A stretch of 38,000 nucleotides of DNA from Hirudo medicinalis (GCA_011800805.1 MPNW01000229.1:165514-203513); one strand, 5' to 3'. Shown: positions 12,630 to 24,377, numbered from the stretch's first letter. The notes: generated by a model not told the origin, from the sequence alone. Made by a program: numbers and translations.

Positions 12630-14280
12630 ACCCGATGATGGAATTATAAAATGGAGAATTGAAATTAATCCTCTGACAAGAGGAGTTTGGAAATGAGTTT
12701 CTCACTCAGAGATTTTCCTTAGGAGAAGAACATGTTTTAGATTTTCTTGATGTAGAAGTTATTTGAGAGTTGGATGATTGTTGTTTTTCTTGTTTTATTC
12801 AATTCGGTTTTTAATAATTTTCATTACATCATCATCCACAGCTACGTTGATAAGATAAGGGAGCAAACTGGACCAAAATATTTACAAGAATGTAAGTGAT
12901 AAATCTCAAGTGACATGAGCAACTGAAATCAATCCCAATGCAAAGGATTCATGGATGAGTAATGAACAACAAATGGTAATGAACTCTAGATGATTTCACT
13001 GGATGACACACAAGTCAGGGTCTGATTTAACCAGCTCAGTAATTGCATTGATTACCTGGTGCTATGTGTACACCATGTCTGTTTGACTGACTAAAACATG
13101 AAACAAGCAAATTTTTCTAATTTGCAAATGCACTCAGAAGTATTTTTTCCCCATCTTACTTCTCTATTCCCCTCTCAAATAGATATATCTCCAATGAACA
13201 TTTCAATTACATTTGCTTGTTACGATTCTCTCGCGTATGAAAATCATGATAATTACGAAAAATTCAATGATTTTTACTCTTATTAAGTCATAATTACTAT
13301 GGCACAAAAAATCACGAACTATGATGACGATAGTAAGTCGGTATTCTTCTTTTTTTTTTGAATCAATTTATAATTAAGATGGTGAGTGCTTGAAACCGCA
13401 AATTGTAATCATCACATCCTATTTTTTGGACGCACGTATTAACATGGTTCAACAAACATTGTCGTTATTTATGTAGAGCTTTATTTCTTTTTAGATGGTT
13501 ATTTCGCCTCTATTTCAGGTCGAAAAGTGATCCAAATCAATGAATATTAACGAGATTATACATGAAATTCATAAAATTTTAGCTCTCAACTAACGAAAAA
13601 TCAACATGCGCAAAGCTTAACCGGCTTCGTTGCCATGGCGGGTAAACGGCTAACAAAAATCAAATAATAAAAATGATTCACTAACAAACTGTCAATTCTC
13701 ACCGGAAAAATGCAAAGGCAGACTTTTAGCTAGATGGAAAATAAACTTTCATCTGGAATAGAGCAAACGCTTTAGCGTGAAACCAACTGCCAAGTAAAAC
13801 GAGATTGCAAAAACCGGTTCTTTAACAGCGCTGACAACTGAAGAAGTGTCTAATAAACGATAACGTGCAAGTAACACTTCAGAGAATGTGATAAATAAGC
13901 AGAAAAAATACGACCAGAGAGCAAAAAATAAAACACTTTTATTACTTACATGTCATACGCTTTGGTCGATTTTGCTTCCGTCTATTCATACCTTTCTTTT
14001 GTTCGCAATTTACTGTCAATCCGCACTAACCATCTTGTACATACCGACGAATCCAACTGCTTCGATACGTCGAATCTTAAATGCCAGGCAAAAACGCGAT
14101 AAGAAAAAAATAACATCATTAGTATAAAAACGTCATAAATCATCTGCTTTCAAAATACGCTGTAAATGGCTCCAATGTTGGTTGACCCGGAAGTGAATAT
14201 TAAGCTCCGCCTTTTTAATAGTAAGAAATAGGAACAAATGTCACGCCTACTGACCTCGCAAATTTTACGGAGCCCTAAAG
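12630..14280. other. No gene recognised; AT content rises
   Basis: Short open frames only (for example 13098-13286 and 13888-14127), low-complexity and without family resemblance. A half X-box GTTGCCATGG occurs near 13629. Confidence 0.45.
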
Positions 14281-14660
14281 TACATGATATCCTTTCTTAA
14301 TTTAACAATATATTAAAATTTCTTATTTAAGTTACATTAAATAGTACGATTAAAATATTTCAATTAATCGTTGTATAGATTAATAATTTGGTTTGTCAAA
14401 TAATGAGTCCATAAAGTTGTAGCTATACCTTTAACATTTTACGATTAGAAATTAATAATTTACAAATAAAATTAAATTTGTGTTATTAATTTTATAAAAT
14501 TAATTTTATTTGTAAAAGCATACGACTAATAATACATTAATCAAACATTGTTTACTTGACTATTCTGTTATAACAATTTAAATGGGTTAATTTCTAACAC
14601 ATATTTTAATTAAAATTAAATATGTTATTACAACTGTGACAACATCTTTTACTAAAACTT
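14280..14660. repeat. AT-rich block with nested inverted repeats
   Basis: TTTACAAATAAAATTAA at 14459-14475 is matched by its exact reverse complement at 14500-14516 (17-bp arms, 24-bp loop). A perfect 20-bp palindrome, 14485-14504, overlaps the right arm. A further near-palindrome centres on TTTTAATTAAAATT around 14605-14637. It may be a small non-autonomous DNA transposon remnant, or simply AT-rich promoter-proximal DNA about 150-500 bp upstream of the ATAD2-like start. Confidence 0.7.
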
Positions 14661-14800
14661 AAACAATTTTTAAAAATGATAACTAATCTCTCCACATCTC
14701 TCCTTCCAGGAGACCGGCACGAAATTGTGAAGATAAACAACTGGGGCTTTTAATGTTCCTTTTTTTGAATTAAAGGAGACTTAAATGGTTAGGTTTAATT

Positions 14801-17025
14801 ATGGTAAAAACTCGTGCAAAATTTGACGGTCATACAGATAGACTTTCTTCCGACCAATTAGAAAATGTAAGTGTCGCGAATAAGTCTATTGTAGTAGAGT
14901 TGTATTTCGTCTGCTAAAGTCTTTTGCTAAAGTGGCTAGTGATACGTCTGCAGTAAAACTATTAAAGCCATTGCTTTTAGGTGATACTCTAGGGATGCAT
15001 ACATTTCTTTTCACTTTATTTAAATAACCAGACTTTATGCTGGCGGACAGCACATTAGCTAAGATGAGACGGAACAGGTCAGCAAGTTTTGCTTAACAAT
15101 ATTGCATTATATTCAGGGACGTGATCACGAACACGTATCTCGCTATAAAAAGAAGAAAAGGCGCATAGCAAGTCATGGCGACGAACATGTTGAAAAAGAC
15201 TTAGCCCACAAAAGGAAACATAAGAAAACCAGGCAGTCTCTGAGGTTATTCAATTAATTCGTTTATTCAAGTTGTCGTGAGCACGTGCTATTAAAAGCTT
15301 CTTAAACAGGCAGAAGGAAAAGAGGCAGAAAGAAGAATGCACTTTCACCAAGAAACCTCGCAGTAAGCATAACTCAAGCAGTGGATCTGAAGGTGAAGAG
15401 AAGAGGAAAGAGCATAACGAGGAGGAAGCCTTAGAGACCGATGCCGAAGTGCCGAAATCGGTTAACCTCTCTTCGTCGTCTGAGAACAGGAACAGACCGA
15501 GAAGAAGAAGAAGCAGCAGTGACAAAAATGCTTCCGTCGAACTGCAGGAGGATAGCATGGACGAAGAATCCGAGTGCGAAAGCAAGGACAAGAATGAAGA
15601 CTCAGACGCCAACAAGAATCACGTCCCCAGGAAGCATGAGAACAGCTCCAGTGACTCCAAAAAGAGGCATTCCATGAAAAAGTACAAAAAGAAACAGAAG
15701 CTGTCCAGAAACTTTAGCGCTGGCGACGGTCTCGTGGACAGGAAACTCAGAAGCAGTAGGAGGAGCGAGAGAAATTCAGAGGACAGCAAGAAGGAGCAGT
15801 TGTCTGAGAACGATCAGGCTCGTATTAAGTTATCTTTTTATTTACCATATTTTTTATTCATTTAGTTAAGTACAGTTCAATACACTTTTAAATCGTGCTC
15901 ACTTTCAAGTGGAATTCCGACAGATCGACATGTACACAATAGTGAAGCGACAGAGAAAGACGGTCAAGAAAGACATGTACGGCATGCCGGTTCTCGACAA
16001 GGAGGTGGGTCGTGAGTCCAGAAGAAAGGACGACTTCATCAGGGAAGACGACGAAGCGGACGAGGAGGATGATCGCGAAGCCAGAGAAGGTGAAGAGGAG
16101 GAAGAGGAGCCAGAGGAAGAAGAGAGTTCTGAAGATTCGGAGAACTCAGGAAGTGATGGTAACGTTTCGCCTGCGACCGACGCAATAACGTCGTCATTTG
16201 CATTAGATAAAAGCCGTCTTTTTGCAGTGTTATCTCGTTGTGATTCAAATGCTCGTTAATTAGCCAAAGAATTGTGATACTTCGTTTATTGTACTGGCAA
16301 TGTACTCTTCAATGTTGATTACATCGATCTGATGGCCACAGCAGATAGCAGTGCAGTTGACAGGTCGTACAACCTTAGGAAACACAGAAAGCCAACCAAC
16401 TTTTACATGAAGTCCCAACTGGGTTAGTTTCTCTCGAGTTTGACACAATTTAGTGACTTTAAAATTGGTCGGACGTATCGCGCCTCGTTCTGTATCCGTC
16501 GTTTATTAAAATTTCATTTTCATTAGTCGGACGTTTTTAAACGTCGATTTTAAAATTTGTAATTAATCTTCCAAACGCAGATGCATTGCAGAAGTGGTCG
16601 TCGAGAAGAAAGGAGAGGTTTGTTCGAGAAGTTTGTTGTCCTTAAAATTATTATTAGGCATCACAAAGCTAGGAATTACTTTCGAATCTTGAACTGCATG
16701 CATCCAACAAAATCTGAGAACTGCCACGTCCTTTGACGGTTTCCTCGTCCGTGTTGCTTAATTTGTCCACGAAAACTTTTACAGAGCCAGGGAGTTGAAC
16801 AACTCGTGCTCAGAGGAGGAGGAAGACGACGACACGGTCTTCGACAGGGCTAGGAACAGAAACATAAGGAAAAAGTGGGTCTTTGCCGAGTTCGTGAACT
16901 TTCGTTTGAAGGCTCGGATTGAATGTCGGTCGCTCATTCGATTCAGGTTCCTTCCCGTGAACATCAGGGACAGCCACGTGAACATGGCCGGAGATGCTGA
17001 GCAGTCGCTCGTGATCGACAAGAGT
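14801..17025 (+). CDS. ATAD2-like gene, N-terminal exons 1-7 (acidic/basic low-complexity region)
   Basis: Exons 1-7 give about residues 1-438. Exon 2 carries a KKKKRR basic cluster (about residues 33-38), a likely nuclear localisation signal. Exon 3 is rich in Ser, Glu and Lys. Exon 4 holds the conserved [20 protein letters not shown] segment, which parallels MDMYSRVKRRRKSLRRNSYG in ATAD2B, followed by a long Glu/Asp run. Exon 5 gives [12 protein letters not shown], matching the PYNLRQRK segment of the family. Exon 7 ends FLPVN...VIDKS, the lead-in to the first AAA+ domain. The start of exon 5 is ambiguous: acceptors at 16342 and 16357 are both in frame, 15 nt apart. Confidence 0.85.
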
Positions 17026-20000
17026 GTAAATATATTCTATCCAATGTTATTTCGCTTCATCAAATTTCATCGAATCGAAGATTAAATTTGTATTTTGTCG
17101 GCATTCGGTCGCATTTTTACGTCTTCGTGCGTACATTTTCCAGGTGAACTTTAGCAGCATAGGTGGCCTGGACAGACACCTCATGTCTCTGAAGGAAATG
17201 GTCGTCTTTCCGTTCCTCTACCCGGAATTCTTCCAGCGATTCAAGATCAGAGCACCCAAGGGAGTGCTCTTCTATGGCCCTCCAGGTGAAACAATCGAAT
17301 AAATTATTCACCTTCGCTGCCCGACCTTTACCTTTTAATGTAAAGATGGTGTTAATTTTAATTCTTAACATTCGGCGATTTGTTTCTAATTTCCTTACAT
17401 TGATTGAAATTGTTTAATGCTGAAAGTAGAGTTTTGATAATCCATGATTGGTGTTTCTTATTTAAATAATATTCAGGAACTGGAAAAACATTGGTGGCAA
17501 GGGCTCTGGCAAATGAATGTTCTCAAGGGGAGAGGAAGGTTGCCTTCTTCCTGAGGAAAGGATCGGACTGCCTGAGCAAATGGGTCGGAGAATCGGAAAA
17601 GCAGATTAGGATTCTGTTCGACCAAGTTAGTCGTTGACGATCGAAAGAGATTGTAAATCATTGTTCAAGGTGTTATTTGTTGACGCTCGATTATTTCTTT
17701 TAAAAGTTTAATTGCCGAAATAAAATTTAAAAGAATAATTATTATTCTTGATTTAATTAGTTATTATTATTATTTATTATTAACGAATTAGTTATTATTT
17801 ATTAGTGAATTATTTAATATTTATTAACGAATTAGCTATTAGTTATTATTTATTAACGAATTATTTATTAATGAACTTCCCCACTCAGGCCCACCAGATG
17901 AAACCATCGATCATATTCTTCGACGAGATAGACGGACTGATCCCGGTGCGCTCTGGAAAGCAAGACCAAGTGCACAACTCCATCGTTTCAACCCTCCTTG
18001 CCCTCATGGACGGCCTCGACGACCGAGGGGACGTGATGGTCATCGGATCGACCAACAGGATCGACTCCATCGATCCTGCCTTCAGAAGACCCGGAAGGTT
18101 CGACAGGGAACTACTCTTTCCACTTCCAACCAAAGAGGTCATGAGCGACTCATGTTTACTTATTTCTTCTGTTGATAATGCAATAATAATAATTGATAAT
18201 AATGGATGATTAGTAACTTATTATTGATAATTATTGATATTTATTCTTGATAATTTTGTATTAAAGAGAAACTTTACTTATTCCAATTTCAAGGGAAGGG
18301 AGCAGATACTCAGAATTTGCATCAGAGATTGGTCTCCAGGCCTTCCAGATCATGTGGTCGAGGACCTCGCTTCCAACACAGATGGTAAATTTGTACGGCA
18401 TGAATTTCTCGTTCGACTCGTTCGCGATTCCTGGCCATTCATCGGGTCTTGACCTCGTGACCCGCAGGCTACAGCGGTGCCGACCTCAAGGGTCTCTGCA
18501 CTGAGGCGGCGCTGATCGCCCTCAAGCGAAGATACCCTCAGATATTCTTCAGCAAGGAGAAGCTGGCCATAAACGTCCAGGAAATTAACATCTCCATCGA
18601 AGACTTTGCTCTGGCCATGAGGCGGATCGTGCCCTCGGCCAGAAGGTCCTTTGCCCCGGTGGCAAAGATCCTGCCCCGTCTGGTCCGACCCCTCCTGGAC
18701 GACAAACTCAAGCACATCGCCAGAAGACTCGACGACATCTTCCCGGCCGAACCGCTCCAGGCGATGTTCAATTTGACTGTCAAAGGTGGTTATTACGGAT
18801 ATTATTCTTCTTCTTCTCTGTGGTTGATTATTGCAATTGAACTTCAAAATGGACGTTAAAATGGTTGATATTTGACGAGTTCATAATATATTATTAGATG
18901 ATTTTAAAATTCAATTCAATTAATGATCTAACGAATCATTGTAAATCTATTTAGCTTATGTTGTATTGAATAATTCTTAATGAATGATTTCTTAAACTAT
19001 CTTCTACAAAATTTATCCATAATTCTGCTTGCTCATCATCATAATGTCTGTGAATGAAATGTCACCGTGTCACTTGACCGTCGATCACCAGAGGGCGTGC
19101 CCGACATTCCGTACGAATACAGGGAAGGGGGAGCCGGTTACGTTTCTGCCGACGTCGACAACGAAATGCCTTACTCTTTCGGGTCAGTTGCAGTGCTTTG
19201 GAAAACCGATGAGAGTTGTTTTATTCTGTTTTTTAGATATAAATCATTTGAACCACTAACCATCACAAAGTCTTTCTGCTTGGAATATCATTCGGGTTAT
19301 AAAACTCTCTGTAAGACCTGGCATGTAGATTAGTCTAATGGGCTGGGTTGCTGCATGCGGCAGTAATGGCAGCAGTAGTAATGAGTCACATTCAGAATCC
19401 TGCCTGCACTGCCAGGGATCACCTCGGGTAGGGCCACCACATAAATGGTATATTGATTAAAAAAGCGCCTTGACATCCTTTTTGGATACCCTAGGGACTT
19501 GCAAGTGTGACTGAATACAAATACACACCGGTCTACTCTTCTTACAGGAACTTCCCCAATCTTCCACCCATCTATCGACCCAGATTCCTCATTTCTGGGA
19601 GACCCAGCCAGGGCCAGACATCGTACCTCTGCCCTGCTGTTCTACACAGGTATGAAGGCCTTCCGGTTCATGTTGTCGATCTTACTTCTACCTATTCCAG
19701 TGAGATCAAGTCATCCGTTGAAACCCTCTGCCATGTGAGTCTATTTTTATTGATGAGAGATGAGATCGTTCGTGATCAGTTAAACAGCATTTTGATTTGT
19801 TGAGAAGGATTTGACTCGAGCAGGATTGTTTGAACGGAAGCATTTTTGGCGAACATTTTGCCGTTGTAAATTTAATGCGAGCTAAAAAGGAGGTCCTAAG
19901 TGGAGAAGGTTTTGAAGGAAACAAACGAAGAAAGAACGCATAAATAAGTAGCCTTCGTTCGACAGACCTTACAGCAGTGCAAGAACTGCGTGCCGTCCAT

Positions 20001-23000
20001 CTTGTACATGCCGAACATTAACTTGTGGTGGAGCAAAGTGGAAGAGGTGGCAACTTCTGTCCTGATGTCTTCGCTGGAAGACCTCGATCCTACCATGCCT
20101 CTGCTGATTCTTGCTTCTTCCAGTGCTCCTTATGAGGAGACTTTACCAGAGGTGAAATGCCAATCTATTGCACTAAGAATTTGAATTTCCAATCTCTCAT
20201 TCATTCACTTTTTTAATCTCATTGATATTTAAGTGGCTTGTAGAGGATTATTAAATTATTAGATTATTATTGTTACTATTACTGTTATTATTATTATTAT
20301 AAGATTATTGAAAAATATTGAAGTACTTTTCCTGAAAGATTATTTTGTTGCTTGAGTTTAAAAATAAAGCCTGTGTTTACGATGGTGTCCACGATCCTCT
20401 TCCAGATCAGGGCCATATTCAGCCAGCACTACGAGGTCGATCAAATAACTCGGCAGGAGAGAAAGAGCTTCTTCCACAACGTCATCTTGAAAATGCCCTG
20501 CGTGAAGCCAGTCCGGGTTAAAAGTAAAAAACATTTCTGCAATGGCATGGATGTGCGTTTCATTGATGGATGGATGGATCATGTTTCCCGAGCAAGTTTG
20601 ACAAAGTTAATCACCTCTTTGAATATCTCGGAACATGCAGGAACATGTTGTAAATTCTAAGGTCCTTCAGATAACTCTGGAGAATAACGGGATGTAATTA
20701 ATAATACTTATAACTGTTCGTTACAAATATTTTCAAAATATTAGAATTACACTTTGTAACTAACGTAACAAACCGACGAAAGATTTTGATCGACCGATCA
20801 AGTTTTCTTAATGCCTAGGTCGAGATCCTAATCCTCTGAATTTGTCCAACAGAGCGAGTTCTCGAAGAACTTCCCGTAGCGCCTCTGCCGAAGCGTCCGG
20901 TCCTCGGCGGAGAGGAGCTGGAGCAGGTGAGGAGGAATGAGGATGGAGTGCTCAGGAGGTGGCGAAGGTTTCTCAGGAGCACCATCAACAAGCTCAATGC
21001 CAGGAAGGACTTTGCCGAGTTCCGAAAACCGGTCAAAGAGTCAGAGGTGGGTCGTCGGTGGATCGAGTTGTTGGCCTCGTTTCGATTGGTCGGCCAAATC
21101 AACTGAAGGATTTGATTTTCTGTGCGATTTGTTTCATGCACATGAAATCATTTCTGGTTCCATTGCAATAATAATAATAATATTAATATTAATAATATTA
21201 CATAATAATATTTATAATTATAATAATATGGGAGTCAAAGACGAACAGGGGATGTGGCGCAAGTAGCGATACAAAACGGATGATAATTGTTGACAGTAAT
21301 CTGTTTGTTTACCTCTTCCTAATTGACATATTCATGAGCAACACTCGCCTGTCTCAGGTACCGGACTATTATGACATCATCGCTCGCCCGATGGACCTTT
21401 CAACCATGATGTCCAAAGTTGACCTCAACAGGTTCAAAGATGTCTCATTTTACCACTGATTTGTGTCTTCGCGAGGTTGCATTGGAATTGAAACCGTTCG
21501 ATTTTTCAATGTTATTTCGATGTTATTTTGATGTTATTCCGAGGTTATTCCGAGGTCGCACTGTCGAAATAAATGATTGGCAACAGAGAGAATGAACGAC
21601 CTTTGTAAAGTTAAAAACGATTTATTATTTTCTAATCATTGTTGACGTTGCGATCGTCGTCCTCTTCCTTGCAGGTACAAGTGCGCCCGGGAATTCCTGG
21701 ACGACGTCAACCTGATACATGACAACGCCCTCGAGTACAACCCCGTCGGAGATCCCAAGAGTAGGATGCGTTCTCGTGACTCCCTAGTCTTTCTTTTATT
21801 TTAATAATTATGTCGTTACATTACATTATTATAATAGTAATTTCACAATAAATGAACATTAATGAATAAATCTCTAATGATAATTCTCTTACAATAATAA
21901 TAATAATAATAATATAATAATAGCTATTGAAATGGGAATAATTTTAAGACAAGTTTTAAGACAACAAAGTGGTCAGCACATGTGACCTCTGGCTTGTTGT
22001 TCGAAACGTCAGGTCTCAAGATTCGAAGGCAGGTTCGACATTTCAAGGACTTTGCCTACAACCTCATGGATGAGACACTCGACCTGGATCTTGAGAGACT
22101 GTGCCAGAATGTCCACAAGGAAAGACTTTCTCGAGGTGATGATGATGATGATGATGGTAGTGATGATGGTGGTGATGCTTAGTTATTGATGTTATTTTAT
22201 TGTTTACATATTTGTCATCATTGATTTACAACTGTTAGGATTTTTTGTAAAGATCATTGTTGGCTTGGAGAGATAGTTGGTCTGTTGGAAAACTGCCGTG
22301 CAAATTCGCCCGGGTCCATTTTGACTCTGCTCGTTTCTTTAACAGGCGAGAACATCGAACAGCTGGAGATCCAAGAGTTCAACATCGTGACGAACAAGGA
22401 CAACATGAGGAACGAGAGCACTTCGGAGGTCAAGGACGACGTCGAGGCCGAAAGCGAGAACGGGGAGGAGGGGTCGACCAGTTCGAAAACAAGAAACAAG
22501 GAAGGAAAGGTCAAGGCCTCGAACTCTCTCGAAGAGGAGCTGGAGATGGAAGCAAGGAAACACAAGAAAAAGAAAGTTCTGCCGGAAAGGAACGAGAGAA
22601 AGGCGAGGGGATAACTCTAAATAATTTACCACAGATTAAATGTCATGAGTCGATGTCATTGGAATTGTTCGACAGTTAAATTTCACATAAAAATTATTTT
22701 CCGTAAATTTAACATTTACGACTTCGTGACGACTCGAGTGCATTTTCCGATTTGTTTTCAGTCCGTAAAGAGACTTCAGAGCACGAACTCCAGCAACGAC
22801 GAGGACGAGAACGAACCTCCCAACAAAAAAGCGAAGAACAGAATCACGAGTTCTTCGTCCTCTTCGGGCCCGACGCCCGTCAAGTCTCGAAGTGCCTCGC
22901 CCGATCCCGAGGTCGGTTCGGATTCGCACGTTCGAGAGTCTATTTTGTATATTGAGATTATTTTGTGTATTTAATCTGCTGCCTTGATTATTTACAATGC

Positions 23001-23734
23001 CATGCAGCTTGTGCAGTAATAACTAAGATTTGAAGACTTGTTGAGGCTTTCATGATCCCAGCTTATTCTTCTTCTTCTTGAGAACCTTTGCATTGCTTCA
23101 TTGTTGCAAAACACGTCGTTTAACGCAGCAGAAGACTCCACCCTCGTCCTCCGACGAAGACGAGACGCTTGCCGGTCGACCGAGCGACCCTCCCGAGGAA
23201 GGGGAGCGGCCGGAAAATGCAGAGGACGAGGAAAACGCCAATGAAGAGGAGGAAGAAGAAGAAGCAGAGCCTCCGTTTCTGGTGGACGAAAATGAACTGA
23301 AGAACATCTACAACTTCGTGATCAACGGGACGAGCGGTTCGAGCGTCGACGAACTGATCGGAATCCACAACATGTTCTCCAAGACCATCTTTGCCCACAA
23401 GGACGACTACGACAAGGCCGCTCTCTTGGAGGTTCGTGTGTTCTTTAGGAAGTTGTTGCTCTTGTTGCAAGTTTATGATTCTGTTGTTGCCAGAATATGG
23501 TCAGGAGCTCTCAATTGCTGCACAATTTTGTCAATATATTATTATTATTATTGTTGTTGTTGTTGTAATTTTATTATTATTATTATTATTATCAACAAAT
23601 ATTGTGATGACTACCCTGGTAATTATGATTTTATTAATTATGACGTAACTATATTATTCACTATTTTTATTTCCTCATCATCGCAGAACATGCGCGTCCT
23701 TGGCCTCGGTCTGAAATGGCCCAAAACGAGTTGA
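14801..23734 (+). CDS. ATAD2B: ATAD2/ATAD2B-like AAA+ ATPase with bromodomain, whole gene (about 24 exons)
   Basis: Nuclear chromatin-associated AAA+ protein; family members bind acetylated histone tails through a bromodomain and act in chromatin dynamics. Hand-built exons: 14801-14866, 15117-15244, 15310-15821, 15910-16158, 16342 (or 16357)-16422, 16581-16617, 16785-17025, 17144-17285, 17477-17625, 17889-18137, 18294-18384, 18468-18785, 19092-19182, 19548-19734, 19966-20151, 20406-20523, 20853-21046, 21358-21431, 21675-21760, 22013-22135, 22346-about 22575, 22762-22911, 23129-23431, 23687-23734. All are GT-AG and join in phase without a stop, giving about 1350 residues; human ATAD2 and ATAD2B are about 1390 and 1458. 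The start is chosen because MVKTR resembles the ATAD2B N-terminus (MVNTR). I see ATAD2-type order throughout; whether it is orthologous to ATAD2, ATAD2B or their single ancestor cannot be decided here. Least certain points: the start of exon 5, a 72-nt insert in exon 7, the donor of exon 21 and the last exon. Confidence 0.93.
17144..18785 (+). CDS. ATAD2-like gene, exons 8-12: catalytic AAA+ domain 1
   Basis: About residues 439-754. Exon 8 opens with [12 protein letters not shown], the usual AAA entry motif. The Walker A motif GPPGTGKT is split across exons 8 and 9 in phase 1. Exon 9 also has [12 protein letters not shown] and the pore-loop region [10 protein letters not shown]. Exon 10 holds Walker B (IIFFDEIDG), a sensor-1-like STNR, and RRPGRFDRE with the arginine-finger type arginines. 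Exon 12 has [19 protein letters not shown], the sensor-2 helix region. All ATP-binding and hydrolysis residues look intact, so this ring should be an active ATPase. Residues match ATAD2B almost position for position. Confidence 0.95.
17745..17875. repeat. AT-rich tandem repeat in intron 9 of the ATAD2-like gene
   Basis: Degenerate copies of ATTAACGAATTAGTTATTATTT; ATTAACGAATTA recurs about three times. It ends just before the acceptor of exon 10. Confidence 0.75.
19092..20523 (+). CDS. ATAD2-like gene, exons 13-16: degenerate AAA+ domain 2
   Basis: About residues 755-948. Exon 14 has [19 protein letters not shown], equivalent to YRPRLLLSGERGSGQTSHL in ATAD2B; the Walker A GKT is replaced by GQT, so this domain probably does not hydrolyse ATP, as in the known family. 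Exon 15 has [14 protein letters not shown] in the Walker B position, also degenerate in the family way. Exon 16 contains [20 protein letters not shown], matching the FRIQYEEVLYIQRPIEEDRRK stretch. Exon 16 ends in phase 1 at AAA A, and exon 17 supplies AG, so the junction is clean. Confidence 0.92.
19323..19510. mobile_element. Possible SINE-like insertion in intron 13 of the ATAD2-like gene
   Basis: A GC-richer block inside an AT-rich intron, ending AAAAAAGCGCCTTGACATCC, which resembles the 3' tails of some SINEs. No clear A or B box is seen. Confidence 0.25.
20245..20305. repeat. TTA-rich microsatellite in intron 15
   Basis: Interrupted TTA/ATT triplets between exons 15 and 16 of the ATAD2-like gene. 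Confidence 0.8.
20853..22135 (+). CDS. ATAD2-like gene, exons 17-20: bromodomain
   Basis: About residues 949-1107. Exon 17 (20853-21046) gives helix [16 protein letters not shown], then FRKPVKESE. Exon 18 (21358-21431) continues [18 protein letters not shown], the ZA loop with the PMDLS motif. Exon 19 (21675-21760) has HDNALEYNP; the Asn of YNP (about residue 1060) is the acetyl-lysine-binding position and is present. Exon 20 (22013-22135) gives the last helix and [16 protein letters not shown], matching FNKLCEEIKEARIKRG of ATAD2B. The residues just before FRKPV are AEF where human ATAD2 has RVF and ATAD2B NIF, so the so-called shelf differs. Confidence 0.94.
21165..21230. repeat. TAA-rich microsatellite in intron 17
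   Basis: Interrupted AATAAT and AATATT triplets between the first two bromodomain exons. Confidence 0.8.
21893..21923. repeat. (AAT)n microsatellite in intron 19
   Basis: About ten AAT units, one interrupted. Confidence 0.8.
22346..23734 (+). CDS. ATAD2-like gene, exons 21-24: acidic tail and C-terminal helical region
   Basis: About residues 1108-1350. Exon 21 is Glu/Ser/Lys rich. Its donor is uncertain: reading on stops at 22614, and the phase required by exon 22 suggests a donor near 22576. Exon 22 (22762-22911) is Ser-rich with PPNKKAKN, a possible basic nuclear signal. Exon 23 (23129-23431) has a Glu run followed by [18 protein letters not shown] and [20 protein letters not shown], clearly equivalent to PPLIVDRERLKKLLDLLV and RLYSLLSQCIYRHRKDYDKS at the human C-terminus. 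The last coding exon (23687-23734) adds only about 15 residues, [15 protein letters not shown], unlike the human ending, so it is the weakest part of the model. Confidence 0.78.
23536..23593. repeat. ATT/GTT microsatellite in the last intron
   Basis: ATT units, then GTT units, then ATT units, downstream of exon 23. Confidence 0.85.
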
Positions 23735-23799
23735 GCAACACTTGCAGGGTCGAGCAGTTGTCGAGTGCAAAGTTCGTGACCCTTTGACTCGTGGATGGT

Positions 23800-23822
23800 C
23801 CATCCATCCATCCATCCATCCA
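23800..23822. repeat. (CATC)n microsatellite in the 3' UTR
   Basis: About five CATC units. Confidence 0.9.
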
Positions 23823-24377
23823 TTTGTTTTTCGTCAATTCAAGTTGTTTTCTAGTTTGTCATTCGTTCTTGTTCATTCATTCACCACCGTTCTGTTGCGT
23901 TCCTTCCGTCGTTCACTTACCACTTTTTTCTGTCTGGCGTTTACAATCGTATTGCTGCCTACAAGTACTGTACGTTTGTACTTTATTTTTGATCAATATT
24001 TATTTTAATGTTTTTTGGTAAGTGCATGTCAAGGTATGTGCGTAGGTAGGTAGGTAACTAAGCGAGTAGTTGTAACGTTGTCATTGTAGCAGTCGTATCG
24101 TTCAGTCAGTTATCGTTCTACCTGTACCCATCAGGGATCTCACGCATCTCAGGACAGAAAAGTCGCAGTTCAAGCGTTCGTTCGCAACGTTTACACGCGA
24201 GTGTCGTCGTCGTCGTTTTACTCGTTCTCCTTCTCTTCATCTTTTTGGAGGATTTTTAAGCTCAAGAACCAAGCGCAAATAATGTAGTCGAGGTCAGCTC
24301 ACGTTGGCTATTTTCGCTGCTGATCCGATTCTAGTGCTCCTGAGTCGTATTTTGAACTTAAAGAGTCATTTCATGCC

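Noticed and set aside
20352..20660. Alternative donor CGG/GTTAAA at 20517 for exon 16
   Set aside because: The donor A/GTAAAA at 20524 is stronger and gives phase 1, which matches the CAG/AG acceptor of exon 17 exactly.
22257..22679. 140-codon frame overlapping exon 21 in another register
   Set aside because: It is a shadow of the true exon; the frame at 22348 continues the protein in phase.
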